In this document: in pieces, positions 17,141 to 25,440 of the stretch
How positions within the stretch are numbered: position 1 is the stretch's first letter
How the letters are laid out: every line of letters starts with the position of its first letter
NCBI GenBank assembly: GCA_044355655.1
Contig: JBIKXS010000009.1
Coordinates: forward strand, 1 to 64,000
Length of the DNA stretch: 64,000 bases
Direction: 5' to 3'
Origin: UBA3064 sp023258775
GTDB lineage: Bacteria > Pseudomonadota > Gammaproteobacteria > Burkholderiales > Burkholderiaceae_E
The notes under the pieces: model-generated
Told to the model about the DNA's origin: nothing
Databases searched by the model: none
What the model saw: the letters and a program-made list of their open reading frames with translations, nothing else
Translations under genes and position numbers: made by a program

Positions 17141-17581
17141 ATGACCACGCACCAAGAACTCAAGAGTATCGGCTTGAAGGCTACCCTGCCTCGACAGCGA
17201 ATTCTCGCTGCGTTCCAGTCGGGTCGGATGCGTCATATGAGTGCCGAGGATGTTCAGCAAGCATTGCTGAGCGAGGACATCTCGGTAGGTTTGGGCACGG
17301 TCTACCGTGTTTTGTTGCAATTCGAACAAGCCGGATTGCTTCGTCGTGCAAACATCGACTCGGGCCGAGCGGTTTTCGAACTCGAGGAAGGCGAACATCA
17401 CGATCATTTGCTTTGCCTGGATTGCGGTCGCGTCGTGGAGTTTTTTCATCCGGAAATCGAACGCTTGCAAACCGAGATCGCAGAGCAACAGGGTTTCAGC
17501 TTAGAAACCCACAGTCTGGCGCTACATGGTCGTTGCACACGGGTTGCCTGTGAGCATCGCCGCTCCCTCGAGTCCGTCTAG
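17141..17581 (+). CDS. fur: Ferric uptake regulator Fur
   Basis: Metal-dependent repressor of 146 residues. Winged-helix DNA-binding domain at about residues 1-85 with MSAEDVQQALL and GLGTVYRVLLQFEQAGLL. The dimerisation domain carries the metal-site segment EGEHHDHLLCLDCGRVVEF (about residues 83-101), with one CxxC. Normal length. The downstream ATP-grasp frame overlaps its 3' end. Confidence 0.96.
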   Translation: MTTHQELKSIGLKATLPRQRILAAFQSGRMRHMSAEDVQQALLSEDISVGLGTVYRVLLQFEQAGLLRRANIDSGRAVFELEEGEHHDHLLCLDCGRVVEFFHPEIERLQTEIAEQQGFSLETHSLALHGRCTRVACEHRRSLESV

Positions 17582-18992
17582 CACGCTCTACGACGAAATG
17601 CACCTCGCCAACGGCGAGGTCAGAGCGCATTACGCAAATTTTGCTCAGTGGTTTGCATCGCAGTCGGGCGATGCGATGGCAATCAAACGCGCAGAAGCCG
17701 ACCTACTTTTCAGGCGCATCGGGATCACGTTCTCGCTCTCAGGCGATGAGGGTGGTACCGAGCGGCTAATCCCCTCTGATCTGATTCCCAGGATTATTGA
17801 TGCCAGTGCTTGGGACTTGATGGAACAAGGATTGATTCAGCGGGTTAAGGCCTTAAATCGCTTTTTGCATGATGTTTATCACGATCAGGCGATTTTGCGC
17901 GCAGGCCTTGTACCTGCAGAACAAGTGCTTGCTAACGCCCAGTTTTTGCCCATGATGATGGGGTTGAATCTGCCGCATGAAACCTATGCTCATGTCGTTG
18001 GCGTTGACATCGTTCGACACAACGACGGCCGATTTTATGTACTCGAAGATAACCTCCGGGTGCCATCGGGCGTGTCTTACATGCTTAGCAATCGCAAGAT
18101 GATGATGCGGCTTTTTCCTGATCTTTTTCAGCGGGTCGGCGTGAGACCCGTTGAGCACTATCCAGCGCTTTTACTGCAAACCCTTCGTCTATCAAGCCTG
18201 GTTGATGACCCAACAGTCGTCGTCTTAACCCCCGGGCGCTATAACTCGGCCTACTTTGAGCATGCTTTTTTGGCCAAGCAAATGGGCGTGGAATTAGTCG
18301 AGGGGCAGGATCTTTTTGTGCGTCAGGGTGTGGTCTACATGCGAACCACAGATGGACCCCGGCGCGTTGATGTCATTTACCGCCGATTGGACGATGTGTT
18401 TCTTGATCCTCTCGCATTTCGCGCGGATTCGATGTTGGGGGTACCCGGTCTTGCAGCCGCATACCGGCTCGGTGAAGTCGTGATCGCCAATGCACTTGGT
18501 ACCGGCGTTGCCGACGATAAGTCAATTTATCCCTACGTTCCCGAGATGATTCGCTTTTATCTCGGCGAGTCACCGATTCTGGAGAATGTGCCAACCTGGC
18601 AGTGCAGGAAATCCGACGATTTAAACTATGTGCTTGCCCATTTGCCTGAGCTAGTGGTGAAGGAAGTTCATGGGGCTGGTGGCTACGGCATGCTGGTCGG
18701 ACCAGCCGCGTCGAGGGATGAAATTGAAGCATTTGAGCAGGTCTTACGTGCTAATCCCTCAAACTATATTGCACAACCCACCTTATCGCTATCAGCCTGC
18801 CCGACCTTTGTTGAACAGGGGGTTGCACCGCGACATATCGACCTGCGGCCCTTTGTGTTGGTGGGACGAGATATCCGCATGGTCCCAGGCGGTCTCACCC
18901 GGGTTGCCCTCAGGGAAGGTTCGCTGGTGGTGAACTCTTCGCAAGGTGGTGGCACAAAGGACACCTGGGTGCTAGAAAAGGAGTCACGGTAA
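17526..18992 (+). CDS. Circularly permuted ATP-grasp protein (DUF404/DUF407 type) of the Anbu cluster
   Basis: 488 residues related to circularly permuted ATP-grasp type 2 proteins, predicted peptide-bond-forming (amidoligase-like) enzymes. Visible family segments: VKALNRFLHDVYHDQAIL (about 110-127), GVDIVRHNDGRFYVLEDNLR (about 158-177), RRLDDVFLDP, and ELVVKEVHGAGGYGMLVGP. The start is uncertain: ATG 17526 lies inside fur, GTG 17550 and ATG 17598 are in frame, and none has a strong ribosome binding site. Its stop overlaps the next ATG by one base (TAATG). With the alpha-E, transglutaminase and Anbu genes it forms a known conserved cluster whose substrate is unknown. Confidence 0.9.
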   Translation: MVVAHGLPVSIAAPSSPSSTLYDEMHLANGEVRAHYANFAQWFASQSGDAMAIKRAEADLLFRRIGITFSLSGDEGGTERLIPSDLIPRIIDASAWDLMEQGLIQRVKALNRFLHDVYHDQAILRAGLVPAEQVLANAQFLPMMMGLNLPHETYAHVVGVDIVRHNDGRFYVLEDNLRVPSGVSYMLSNRKMMMRLFPDLFQRVGVRPVEHYPALLLQTLRLSSLVDDPTVVVLTPGRYNSAYFEHAFLAKQMGVELVEGQDLFVRQGVVYMRTTDGPRRVDVIYRRLDDVFLDPLAFRADSMLGVPGLAAAYRLGEVVIANALGTGVADDKSIYPYVPEMIRFYLGESPILENVPTWQCRKSDDLNYVLAHLPELVVKEVHGAGGYGMLVGPAASRDEIEAFEQVLRANPSNYIAQPTLSLSACPTFVEQGVAPRHIDLRPFVLVGRDIRMVPGGLTRVALREGSLVVNSSQGGGTKDTWVLEKESR

Positions 18993-19933
18993 TGCTTGCC
19001 CGGGTTGCCTCCGAGCTTTATTGGATGTCGCGATATTTGGAGCGTGCAGAAAGCATGGCGCGAATATTAGAGGTCTGCTCCTCGATTGCGCTCTTGTCAA
19101 CCAAAGGTGAATCACAAGATGATTCGGCTGTGTCAGAGCCGCTCGTTATTACTGACACTGAAGCCGCATTTGAGGCAAGTGGTCGCGTATTAGGTATGGG
19201 CGAGGTTGCACAATTTCTCGCTTGGGACGAGTCCCACCCCTCGTCAATCAGCAATTGCATCCAAGCCTGTCGGGAGAATGCACGCTCTGTGCGCGGCGCA
19301 ATTACAGCCGAGATGTGGGAGTGCATTAACGACACCTGGCTTCAGCTTCAGCATCGTCGAAGCCTCATGGTACCGGGAGCAAGCCCTGTTGATTCGACGT
19401 TTTTCGAGTGGGTTAAAGAACGTTCGCATTTATTTCGTGGTGTAACCTTCGCCACCATTCAGCGTGACCAGCCTTATTTGTTCATCAGGCTTGGCACTTA
19501 CCTTGAGCGTGCTGACAATACGGCAAGAATTCTGTCAGTGAAAACAAGACAGCGCGAACAGGGAGATCTTGTTGCGGACTATTACCGGCTTGGCGCAGTG
19601 TTGAGGTCGGTATCGTCGCTTGAGGCGTATCAGGATATTTATCGCGACGCAATCGATGCTGATCGCGTTGCGGAATTGCTGATCTTCAGTGATCGGGTGC
19701 CAAGATCATTGAGGTTTTGTGTGGATGAAATTTGCGATATTTTGGAGCGCTTGCCCTCACAGAGTGGCCGGATGGCAAGGCGTCTTGCGGTGCAATTGCA
19801 AGCACGACTTCGTTATGGTGATTTGCAAGAGGTTTATGAACGCGGTCTTTACAATTACTTAGAACGATTTATTGAATATAACACCGAGGTTGGCGTTGCG
19901 ATTGGGCAGGCTTATCTCGAACTTCATGGCTGA
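18992..19933 (+). CDS. Alpha-E domain protein (DUF403 type)
   Basis: 313 residues, largely alpha-helical, with the alpha-E opening LARVASELYWMSRYLERAES and a second similar segment FIRLGTYLERADNTARIL (about residues 166-183). The two E-R-A motifs are characteristic of the family. It is translationally coupled to the ATP-grasp gene (TAATG) and followed by the transglutaminase gene. Partner proteins in this family co-occur with ATP-grasp and transglutaminase-like proteins; the biochemical role is not established. Confidence 0.92.
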   Translation: MLARVASELYWMSRYLERAESMARILEVCSSIALLSTKGESQDDSAVSEPLVITDTEAAFEASGRVLGMGEVAQFLAWDESHPSSISNCIQACRENARSVRGAITAEMWECINDTWLQLQHRRSLMVPGASPVDSTFFEWVKERSHLFRGVTFATIQRDQPYLFIRLGTYLERADNTARILSVKTRQREQGDLVADYYRLGAVLRSVSSLEAYQDIYRDAIDADRVAELLIFSDRVPRSLRFCVDEICDILERLPSQSGRMARRLAVQLQARLRYGDLQEVYERGLYNYLERFIEYNTEVGVAIGQAYLELHG

Positions 19934-19960
19934 TTGAGCCTTTTAGGTCATCGCTGCGTT

Positions 19961-20818
19961 ATGGCTAAGCTTAAAATCCTTCATAAGACTGACTACCGCT
20001 ACAGCGAAGCGGTGCGCCGCAGCGCCCAGGTGCTGCGTCTGTCTCCGTCTTCAGGCGCTCATCAACTTGTATTGCATTGGCAACTTAATGCGCCAGGGTC
20101 AATGCGCGCTTTTGTCGATGCTTACGGTAATTTAAGTCATCTGCTCACGATTGATGAAGCGCATCAAACGATTGAAATCGTGGCACATGGCACGGTCGAA
20201 GTGCTTGATCATACTGATGGTGAATCGCTTGGTCCGATCCCTGCTGCTGTGTTTCAGCGACCGACGCCGCTCACCGAATGCAGCCCGGAAATGTTCGCCT
20301 TCCTTGAGCCATTAAGTTCAATGATTCGTTCACGGCCACTTTTTGGACTTACTGATCTGGCTTCAGCCTTGCTTGAACGCATGCCTTACAGTCCAGGTGC
20401 AACCACGGTAGCCTTTAGCGCGGCGCAAGCCTTTGCCGCCGCCCGTGGCGTTTGCCAGGATCACACTCATGCCTTTATCGCCTGCTGTCGTGTGCTTGGA
20501 TTGGCAGCGCGCTATGTGAGTGGTTATGTGCAAGCAAGTGACCACAGCCACTTGCCATCGAATCAGGGCGATTCATTGGCCAGTCATGCCTGGGCAGAGG
20601 CTTGGATTGGTAATCGATGGGTTAGCTTTGACATCAGTAATTCAAGAGCGGCCGGAACGGGTCATGTCAAGCTTGCGGTTGGACTTGACTATCTTGATGC
20701 TTGCCCAACACGCGGTGTTCGACTAGGTGGTGGCGAGGAATCGATGAGGGCAAGTGCCGAGGTTCAAAGTCTTGGGACGACGCCAACTTATTCACCGGTC
20801 ATGGTGCAAAATCAGTAA
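19961..20818 (+). CDS. Transglutaminase-like cysteine protease family protein
   Basis: 285 residues from the ATG at 19961; the frame also opens with a TTG at 19934 just after the previous stop. N-terminal beta domain (KILHKTDYRYSEAV, as in bacterial transglutaminase N-terminal regions). Core catalytic triad candidates: Cys in ARGVCQDHTHAFIACCR, His in SHAWAEAWIG, and Asp in SFDISN. It may cleave or form isopeptide or peptide bonds. Third gene of the ATP-grasp/alpha-E/transglutaminase/Anbu cluster. Confidence 0.92.
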   Translation: MAKLKILHKTDYRYSEAVRRSAQVLRLSPSSGAHQLVLHWQLNAPGSMRAFVDAYGNLSHLLTIDEAHQTIEIVAHGTVEVLDHTDGESLGPIPAAVFQRPTPLTECSPEMFAFLEPLSSMIRSRPLFGLTDLASALLERMPYSPGATTVAFSAAQAFAAARGVCQDHTHAFIACCRVLGLAARYVSGYVQASDHSHLPSNQGDSLASHAWAEAWIGNRWVSFDISNSRAAGTGHVKLAVGLDYLDACPTRGVRLGGGEESMRASAEVQSLGTTPTYSPVMVQNQ

Positions 20819-20881
20819 ATACGCCCGCCTGCGGGTTGATTTGTATCAGTTTCACATCACGACAATTAGAGGTCTACTCCC

Positions 20882-21646
20882 TTGACTTATTGTGTTGCTA
20901 TCGCGCTCGAGCAAGGCTTGCTTTTTGCTTCTGACTCCCGGACCAACGCCGGCGTCGATCATGTCTCAAGCTTTTGCAAAATGTCGATTTTTGAGCAAGT
21001 TGGCCAAGGCGCAATCGTGCTTCTCAACAGCGGCAACCTTGCCACTACCCAGCAAGTGGTGTCGAGGCTTCGTAAGCATGAAATGCTTCACGATCGAGCG
21101 CTCACCTCGATGGATTCCCTATTCTCGGTGGCCGAGTTGGTCGGTGAGACGCTTCGTGCGGTTATTGCGCACACCAAAGGCGAAACAATAGGGCAAAGCG
21201 ATGTGGATTTCAGCGCCACATTTCTAGTTGGCGGGCAACTGCGCGGTGAAGCAGCAAGGCTTTTTCTGGTCTACCCCCAGGGCAACTTTATCGAGTCGAC
21301 TGTCGACACGCCGTTTTTCCAGATCGGCGAGAGCAAATACGGCAAACCAATACTTGATCGAGTGATTCGTCCTGAAATCGCCATGTCTGAGGCGGTTAAA
21401 TGCATGCTCGTCTCGTTTGATTCCACCATCAAGAGTAATTTATCAGTCGGTCTTCCGATCGACTTTGCGCTTGTTAAACAAAATCAGCTAAAAATTGCTC
21501 AACGCTTTCGGATTGATGTGGATGATCATTATTTTCGTGATTTGCGCCAGGGTTGGGGGCAGGGTTTGCGAAAGGTTTTTAACGAGCTGCCGGTACCAGA
21601 TTGGCTTGCTCTTGATGATGCTGACCAAGTCTGCCCAGCAGAATAA
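20882..21646 (+). CDS. Anbu, proteasome beta-subunit-like protease (bacterial proteasome homologue)
   Basis: 254 residues of the proteasome/HslV Ntn-hydrolase fold. The start is a TTG at 20882 with AGAGG nine bases upstream. Removal of the initiator Met exposes Thr in (M)TYCVAI, the expected N-terminal nucleophile. The family segment GLLFASDSRTNAGVDHVS follows (about residues 12-29). Anbu is longer than HslV and forms helical or open-ring assemblies. It closes the four-gene cluster, about 60 bp after the transglutaminase gene, a gap that contains a small GC hairpin. No ATPase unfoldase is visible nearby. Confidence 0.93.
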   Translation: MTYCVAIALEQGLLFASDSRTNAGVDHVSSFCKMSIFEQVGQGAIVLLNSGNLATTQQVVSRLRKHEMLHDRALTSMDSLFSVAELVGETLRAVIAHTKGETIGQSDVDFSATFLVGGQLRGEAARLFLVYPQGNFIESTVDTPFFQIGESKYGKPILDRVIRPEIAMSEAVKCMLVSFDSTIKSNLSVGLPIDFALVKQNQLKIAQRFRIDVDDHYFRDLRQGWGQGLRKVFNELPVPDWLALDDADQVCPAE

Positions 21647-21656
21647 ATTTGGATTC

Positions 21657-23315
21657 TTAGCGTTCAACTTGAAGCATTTCCTTTGCTGCACGACGCGTCG
21701 TGGCCGTTATTTCTTTGCCCCCCAGCATTCGGGCAATCTCTTCGATGCGATCTTTGGCATCAAGCGGCTGAACATCGCTAAAGCTAAGACCATCTTGCTC
21801 GCGCTTGAGGACCTTGAACTGGTGATGCGCCTGGCTCGCGACCTGGGGGAGGTGTGTGACGCACAAAACCTGCCGACTCTTGCCGAGATCTCGCATTAAC
21901 TCGCCGATCGCCTGACCTACAGCGCCGCCGACACCGGCGTCGGCTTCATCGAAAATCAAAGTTGGCGTTGGATTGGTTTGCGCTGAGGCCGTGCTAATTG
22001 CTAATGCAATACGCGAAAGTTCTCCTCCTGAGGCGGTCTTTGTTAAAGACCGCGGTTCGGCGCCGGCATGAGCCTGCCAAAGAAAACTCACGCGATCCAT
22101 GCCATGCGACTGAACCTCAAGATCTTCAAGCTGCAGACTCAAGCTTGCTTTCGGCATGCCGAGTGCCGGGAGCAGGGCGTTAACGGCTTCTTCGAAGATC
22201 TTTGCAGTTGACTGACGTTGTACTCGCAGTAAGAGCCCAATCGAACGCAAGTCATCGTGCGCCTTTGCAGCCTGCTGCTCAAGTTCGGCAAGATCGCTCA
22301 ATCGTTCAAGTTCGCTACGCTCGTCGAGATAGGCTTGTTGGCGTTCTGCAAGATCCTCTGGGGCAAGCCGCAGCTTTCTTGCAGTCTGATGCAAGAGGCT
22401 CATACGGGCCTCGATTTCTGCAAAGCGTGATGGATCGGCCTCGGCACGGTCTAGATCATCTCTTAGTTGCTGAGTTGCTTCCTCAAGTTGAATACGTGCA
22501 TTGTCGATGAGCTCAAGACTCGACTTCAACGCCGGATCAACATCGAGTAACTGCTCTAGTTTCGAGGCCGTTCGATGTAAACGACTCAGGATGGCGTCAT
22601 CGCCATCGGCACATTGATCAAGCGCACTATGAATGGCCTCAAGCAGCTTTTCACCGTGCGAAAGTCGGTGGTGTTCGGCCTGAATTTGCTCCCATTCATT
22701 GGCTTTGGGTTGAATCTCGTGCAGGCTATCGAGGATCCAATGAAGTTGCTCGAGCCTTGCCTGAGACTCTGCTTTGATCGCCTTGGCGCGTTCAAAACGA
22801 TCTCGATGCACGGTGTAGCTTTCAAATGCTTTGCCGTAGGCCTGAATGAGATCGCCATGTGAACCATAACGATCTAAACACTGTCTTGCCGACTCGCTGC
22901 CTGTTAGCGTGATCGAGGCTTGCTGGCCATGGGTGGTAATCAACTGGCTTGTAAGCTCGCGCAATTGCAGCATCGTTGCCGGATGACCGTTGATATAGGC
23001 TTTAGATCGACCGTCGGCCTCTAGCGTTCGGCGAAGTATTAATTCACCCTCGTCGCCCTCCATCTGGGCATCATGCAAGTCTCGATGGATCGGATGCTCC
23101 GGATTTATGTCAAAACGCGCCGCCAACTCTGCGCGCTTGCTGCCCGGCCTGACCATCTTAGGATCAGCACGATCGCCACTCAGCAGGCCGAGCGCGTCGA
23201 TCAAGAGCGACTTTCCGGCGCCAGTTTCGCCCGTAAATGCTGTAAATCCCTGTTCAAAATGAATGCTCGTCTCGGCAACGATCACGAAGTCGCGCAAATG
23301 CAAACTACTCAGCAT
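21657..23315 (-). CDS. recN: DNA repair protein RecN
   Basis: SMC-like ATPase for double-strand break repair, 552 residues. The start at ATG 23315 is set by the family N-terminus MLSSLHLRDFVIVAETSIHF and lies two bases after the nadK stop; the frame continues upstream only through nadK. Walker A GETGAGKS near residue 30, a central coiled coil of about 300 residues, ABC signature SGGELSRIALAI, and Walker B LIFDEADAGVGG near residue 460. Confidence 0.96.
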   Translation of the reverse strand: MLSSLHLRDFVIVAETSIHFEQGFTAFTGETGAGKSLLIDALGLLSGDRADPKMVRPGSKRAELAARFDINPEHPIHRDLHDAQMEGDEGELILRRTLEADGRSKAYINGHPATMLQLRELTSQLITTHGQQASITLTGSESARQCLDRYGSHGDLIQAYGKAFESYTVHRDRFERAKAIKAESQARLEQLHWILDSLHEIQPKANEWEQIQAEHHRLSHGEKLLEAIHSALDQCADGDDAILSRLHRTASKLEQLLDVDPALKSSLELIDNARIQLEEATQQLRDDLDRAEADPSRFAEIEARMSLLHQTARKLRLAPEDLAERQQAYLDERSELERLSDLAELEQQAAKAHDDLRSIGLLLRVQRQSTAKIFEEAVNALLPALGMPKASLSLQLEDLEVQSHGMDRVSFLWQAHAGAEPRSLTKTASGGELSRIALAISTASAQTNPTPTLIFDEADAGVGGAVGQAIGELMRDLGKSRQVLCVTHLPQVASQAHHQFKVLKREQDGLSFSDVQPLDAKDRIEEIARMLGGKEITATTRRAAKEMLQVER

Positions 23316-23316
23316 G

Positions 23317-24210
23317 CTAGCGCCTCGGTGTTTCGTAAAGGGGAGGTTCGTGCCAGTTAAGCTTTGAACGAAGGGTTCCGAAGTAGCTGTAACCCTTGGG
23401 GTGGACCAGGCGCATGGCGTGGGGTGCGTGTTTAATGTTGATGTCATCGTCGATATGCAAGTCTGAGAAAACCTGCATGTCGCCTGAGACTCTTGGCTCC
23501 CTACCTTCGACAACGCGAATCGTGATCGATACATCATCGGGCAGACAGATCGGTCGATTCGATAAAGATTGGGGTGCGATCGGTACCATGATGAAGCCGC
23601 GTAACCTCGGATGGAGAATAGGGCCGTTGGCAGACAAGGCATACGCGGTTGACCCTGTTGGACTGGCAACAATTAAGCCATCCGCCCGCTGGGTGGCCAT
23701 GTGTTCGCCATCGACCTCAACTTCAAGTTCAATCATGCCCGCACGCGAGGAGCGATTAACGACCACATCATTGACCGCCAGGGTTGACCACACTGGTTGG
23801 CCTGCTCGGCTTACGCTTGCTGAGATCAGTCCCCGTCTTTCGATGGCGTAATTGCCAGCAAGCACGCTTTGGAGTCCTGCTTCCCATTGGCTCAAGGGAA
23901 TGTCGGTTACGAAGCCAACGCGACCGTGGTTGATGCCCAGAAGTGGAACTTCTTGCGGCCCGATTTGGCGTGCGGCCCCAAGCAGGGTGCCGTCGCCGCC
24001 CACCGCAATCACCAGATCGGCAATTTGTGCGATTCCGCTAAAGTTCATGGCCTTCCATGCGCCAAGACGATGGCAGCTGGCAATTGATTCTTCAACGACA
24101 ACTTCGATACGGCGAGCCTCGAGCCAGGCCGCCATAGCCGATAAGGTGCTCTCGAGACCGGCAGTTTGTGGCCGACCTACAAGTGCAATCGTTTCAAAGC
24201 GCAATGACAT
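23317..24210 (-). CDS. nadK: NAD kinase
   Basis: Phosphorylates NAD to NADP, 297 residues. The GGDGT catalytic motif is in IAVGGDGTLLGAARQ (about residues 68-82). Further family segments are GINHGRVGFVTD and ADGLIVASPTGSTAYALSANGPI (about residues 175-197). The start is the ATG at 24210 (MSLRFETIALVGR); the frame extends upstream across the divergent hrcA start, but only this start gives normal length. recN follows almost without gap. Confidence 0.96.
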   Translation of the reverse strand: MSLRFETIALVGRPQTAGLESTLSAMAAWLEARRIEVVVEESIASCHRLGAWKAMNFSGIAQIADLVIAVGGDGTLLGAARQIGPQEVPLLGINHGRVGFVTDIPLSQWEAGLQSVLAGNYAIERRGLISASVSRAGQPVWSTLAVNDVVVNRSSRAGMIELEVEVDGEHMATQRADGLIVASPTGSTAYALSANGPILHPRLRGFIMVPIAPQSLSNRPICLPDDVSITIRVVEGREPRVSGDMQVFSDLHIDDDINIKHAPHAMRLVHPKGYSYFGTLRSKLNWHEPPLYETPRR

Positions 24211-24252
24211 GACTTTGATTACACCATAGATGAGCATAGAATTTTGGTCATC

Positions 24253-25272
24253 ATGGACCATCGTTCTCGTTTGCTTCTTAAGGCGCTGGTAGAGCGCTAT
24301 ATTCTCGACGGTCAGCCGGTTGGTTCTCGGACCCTCTCCCGGCATTCCGGACTTGACTTATCGCCTGCGACCATCCGCAATGTCATGGCCGACCTGGAGG
24401 ATATGGGTTTGATCGCCTCACCCCATACCTCGGCCGGTCGTATCCCAACGCCCCGAGGCTACCGACTTTTCGTAGATAGCTTGCTCACGGTCAAGCCAAT
24501 CGAAATCGAAAAGACCGAAGAGATGCAAGATCGACTGCAAAGTGCTGATCCACAACGGGTTCTTAATGCAGCTGCAACATTGCTGTCTTCGTTATCATCA
24601 TTTGCAGGTGTGGTGATGACAGCGCGCAGAAGTTCACGGTTTCGACAGGTGGAATTCCTAAGGCTTAACGCCCAGCGCTTTTTGCTCATCATCGTGACCG
24701 ATCAGGGCGATGTGCAAAACCGGATCCTAATGACCGATCGCGATTATCGGCAGGATGAGTTGATCGAAGCCGCGAACTACATCAATCATCACCTGGCGGG
24801 CCTGGGCTTTGACGAGATCAAAAGCAAGCTTCGCGAGGAGCTGCAGCATTTACAGCTGGATATTTCGGCTTTGATGCAAGCGGCGGTACAGACCTCTGAA
24901 TCAGCCTTAAGCGAAGAAGTCGATCCGGTGATGATCGCGGGGCAGCGAAATTTGCTGGGTGTGAGCGATTTGGCCGACAACATGGAGCGTTTGCGCCGGC
25001 TTTTTGACATGTTTGACCAAAAAACCTCATTGCTGCAGCTTCTTGATGCATCAAGCAGGGCGAAGGGCGTACAGATTTTTATTGGCGGTGAGTCCGAACT
25101 GGTGCCCATGGATCAACTCTCGGTGGTCGTGGCCCCCTATGAGGTTGACGGCCGCATTGTGGGTACGCTCGGCGTGATTGGCCCCACACGCATGGCATAC
25201 GAGCGGGTGATTCCGATTGTCGACATTACTGCGAGGCTTGTTTCAGGCGCCTTGAATCACCTCAATCACTAG
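24253..25272 (+). CDS. hrcA: Heat-inducible transcription repressor HrcA
   Basis: Repressor of chaperone genes that binds CIRCE operators, 339 residues. N-terminal winged helix (LLLKALVERYILDGQPVGS, then LSPATIRNVMADLEDMGLI) and the signature SPHTSAGRIPTPRGYRLFVD (about residues 56-75). GAF-like effector region in the second half. The ATG at 24253 is preferred to the TTG three codons upstream. Only 42 bp separate it from the divergent nadK start. I found no CIRCE element in this window, so its targets here are unclear. Confidence 0.95.
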   Translation: MDHRSRLLLKALVERYILDGQPVGSRTLSRHSGLDLSPATIRNVMADLEDMGLIASPHTSAGRIPTPRGYRLFVDSLLTVKPIEIEKTEEMQDRLQSADPQRVLNAAATLLSSLSSFAGVVMTARRSSRFRQVEFLRLNAQRFLLIIVTDQGDVQNRILMTDRDYRQDELIEAANYINHHLAGLGFDEIKSKLREELQHLQLDISALMQAAVQTSESALSEEVDPVMIAGQRNLLGVSDLADNMERLRRLFDMFDQKTSLLQLLDASSRAKGVQIFIGGESELVPMDQLSVVVAPYEVDGRIVGTLGVIGPTRMAYERVIPIVDITARLVSGALNHLNH

Positions 25273-25310
25273 AAATCCTTGCGCCCGCGAAGGGCTAAGC
25301 CTTCGAATAA

Positions 25311-25409
25311 GGCCGATGCCACGAAAAGGCCCATGCCCCGAAAGGCCGATGCCACGAAAAGGCCCATGCCCCGAAAGGCCGATGCCACGATAAGGCCCAT
25401 GCCACGCTT
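25311..25409 (+). repeat. 33-bp tandem repeat, three copies, between hrcA and hemH
   Basis: Three near-identical 33-bp units (25311-25343, 25344-25376, 25377-25409), each made of two similar halves of about 16-17 bp built on GGCCGATGCCACG and GGCCCATGCCCCG. The frame is open through the repeat and joins hemH, giving a basic 11-residue repeat KADATKRPMPR, but it lies upstream of the likely hemH start. Confidence 0.95.
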
Positions 25410-25440
25410 GGGCATTCAAGCATCGGTTACCCTTGAGGCC

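Noticed and set aside
25279..25440. N-terminal extension of ferrochelatase through the 33-bp repeat
   Set aside because: The extension is basic and repetitive, lacks a family counterpart, and a good ATG at 25441 gives normal length.
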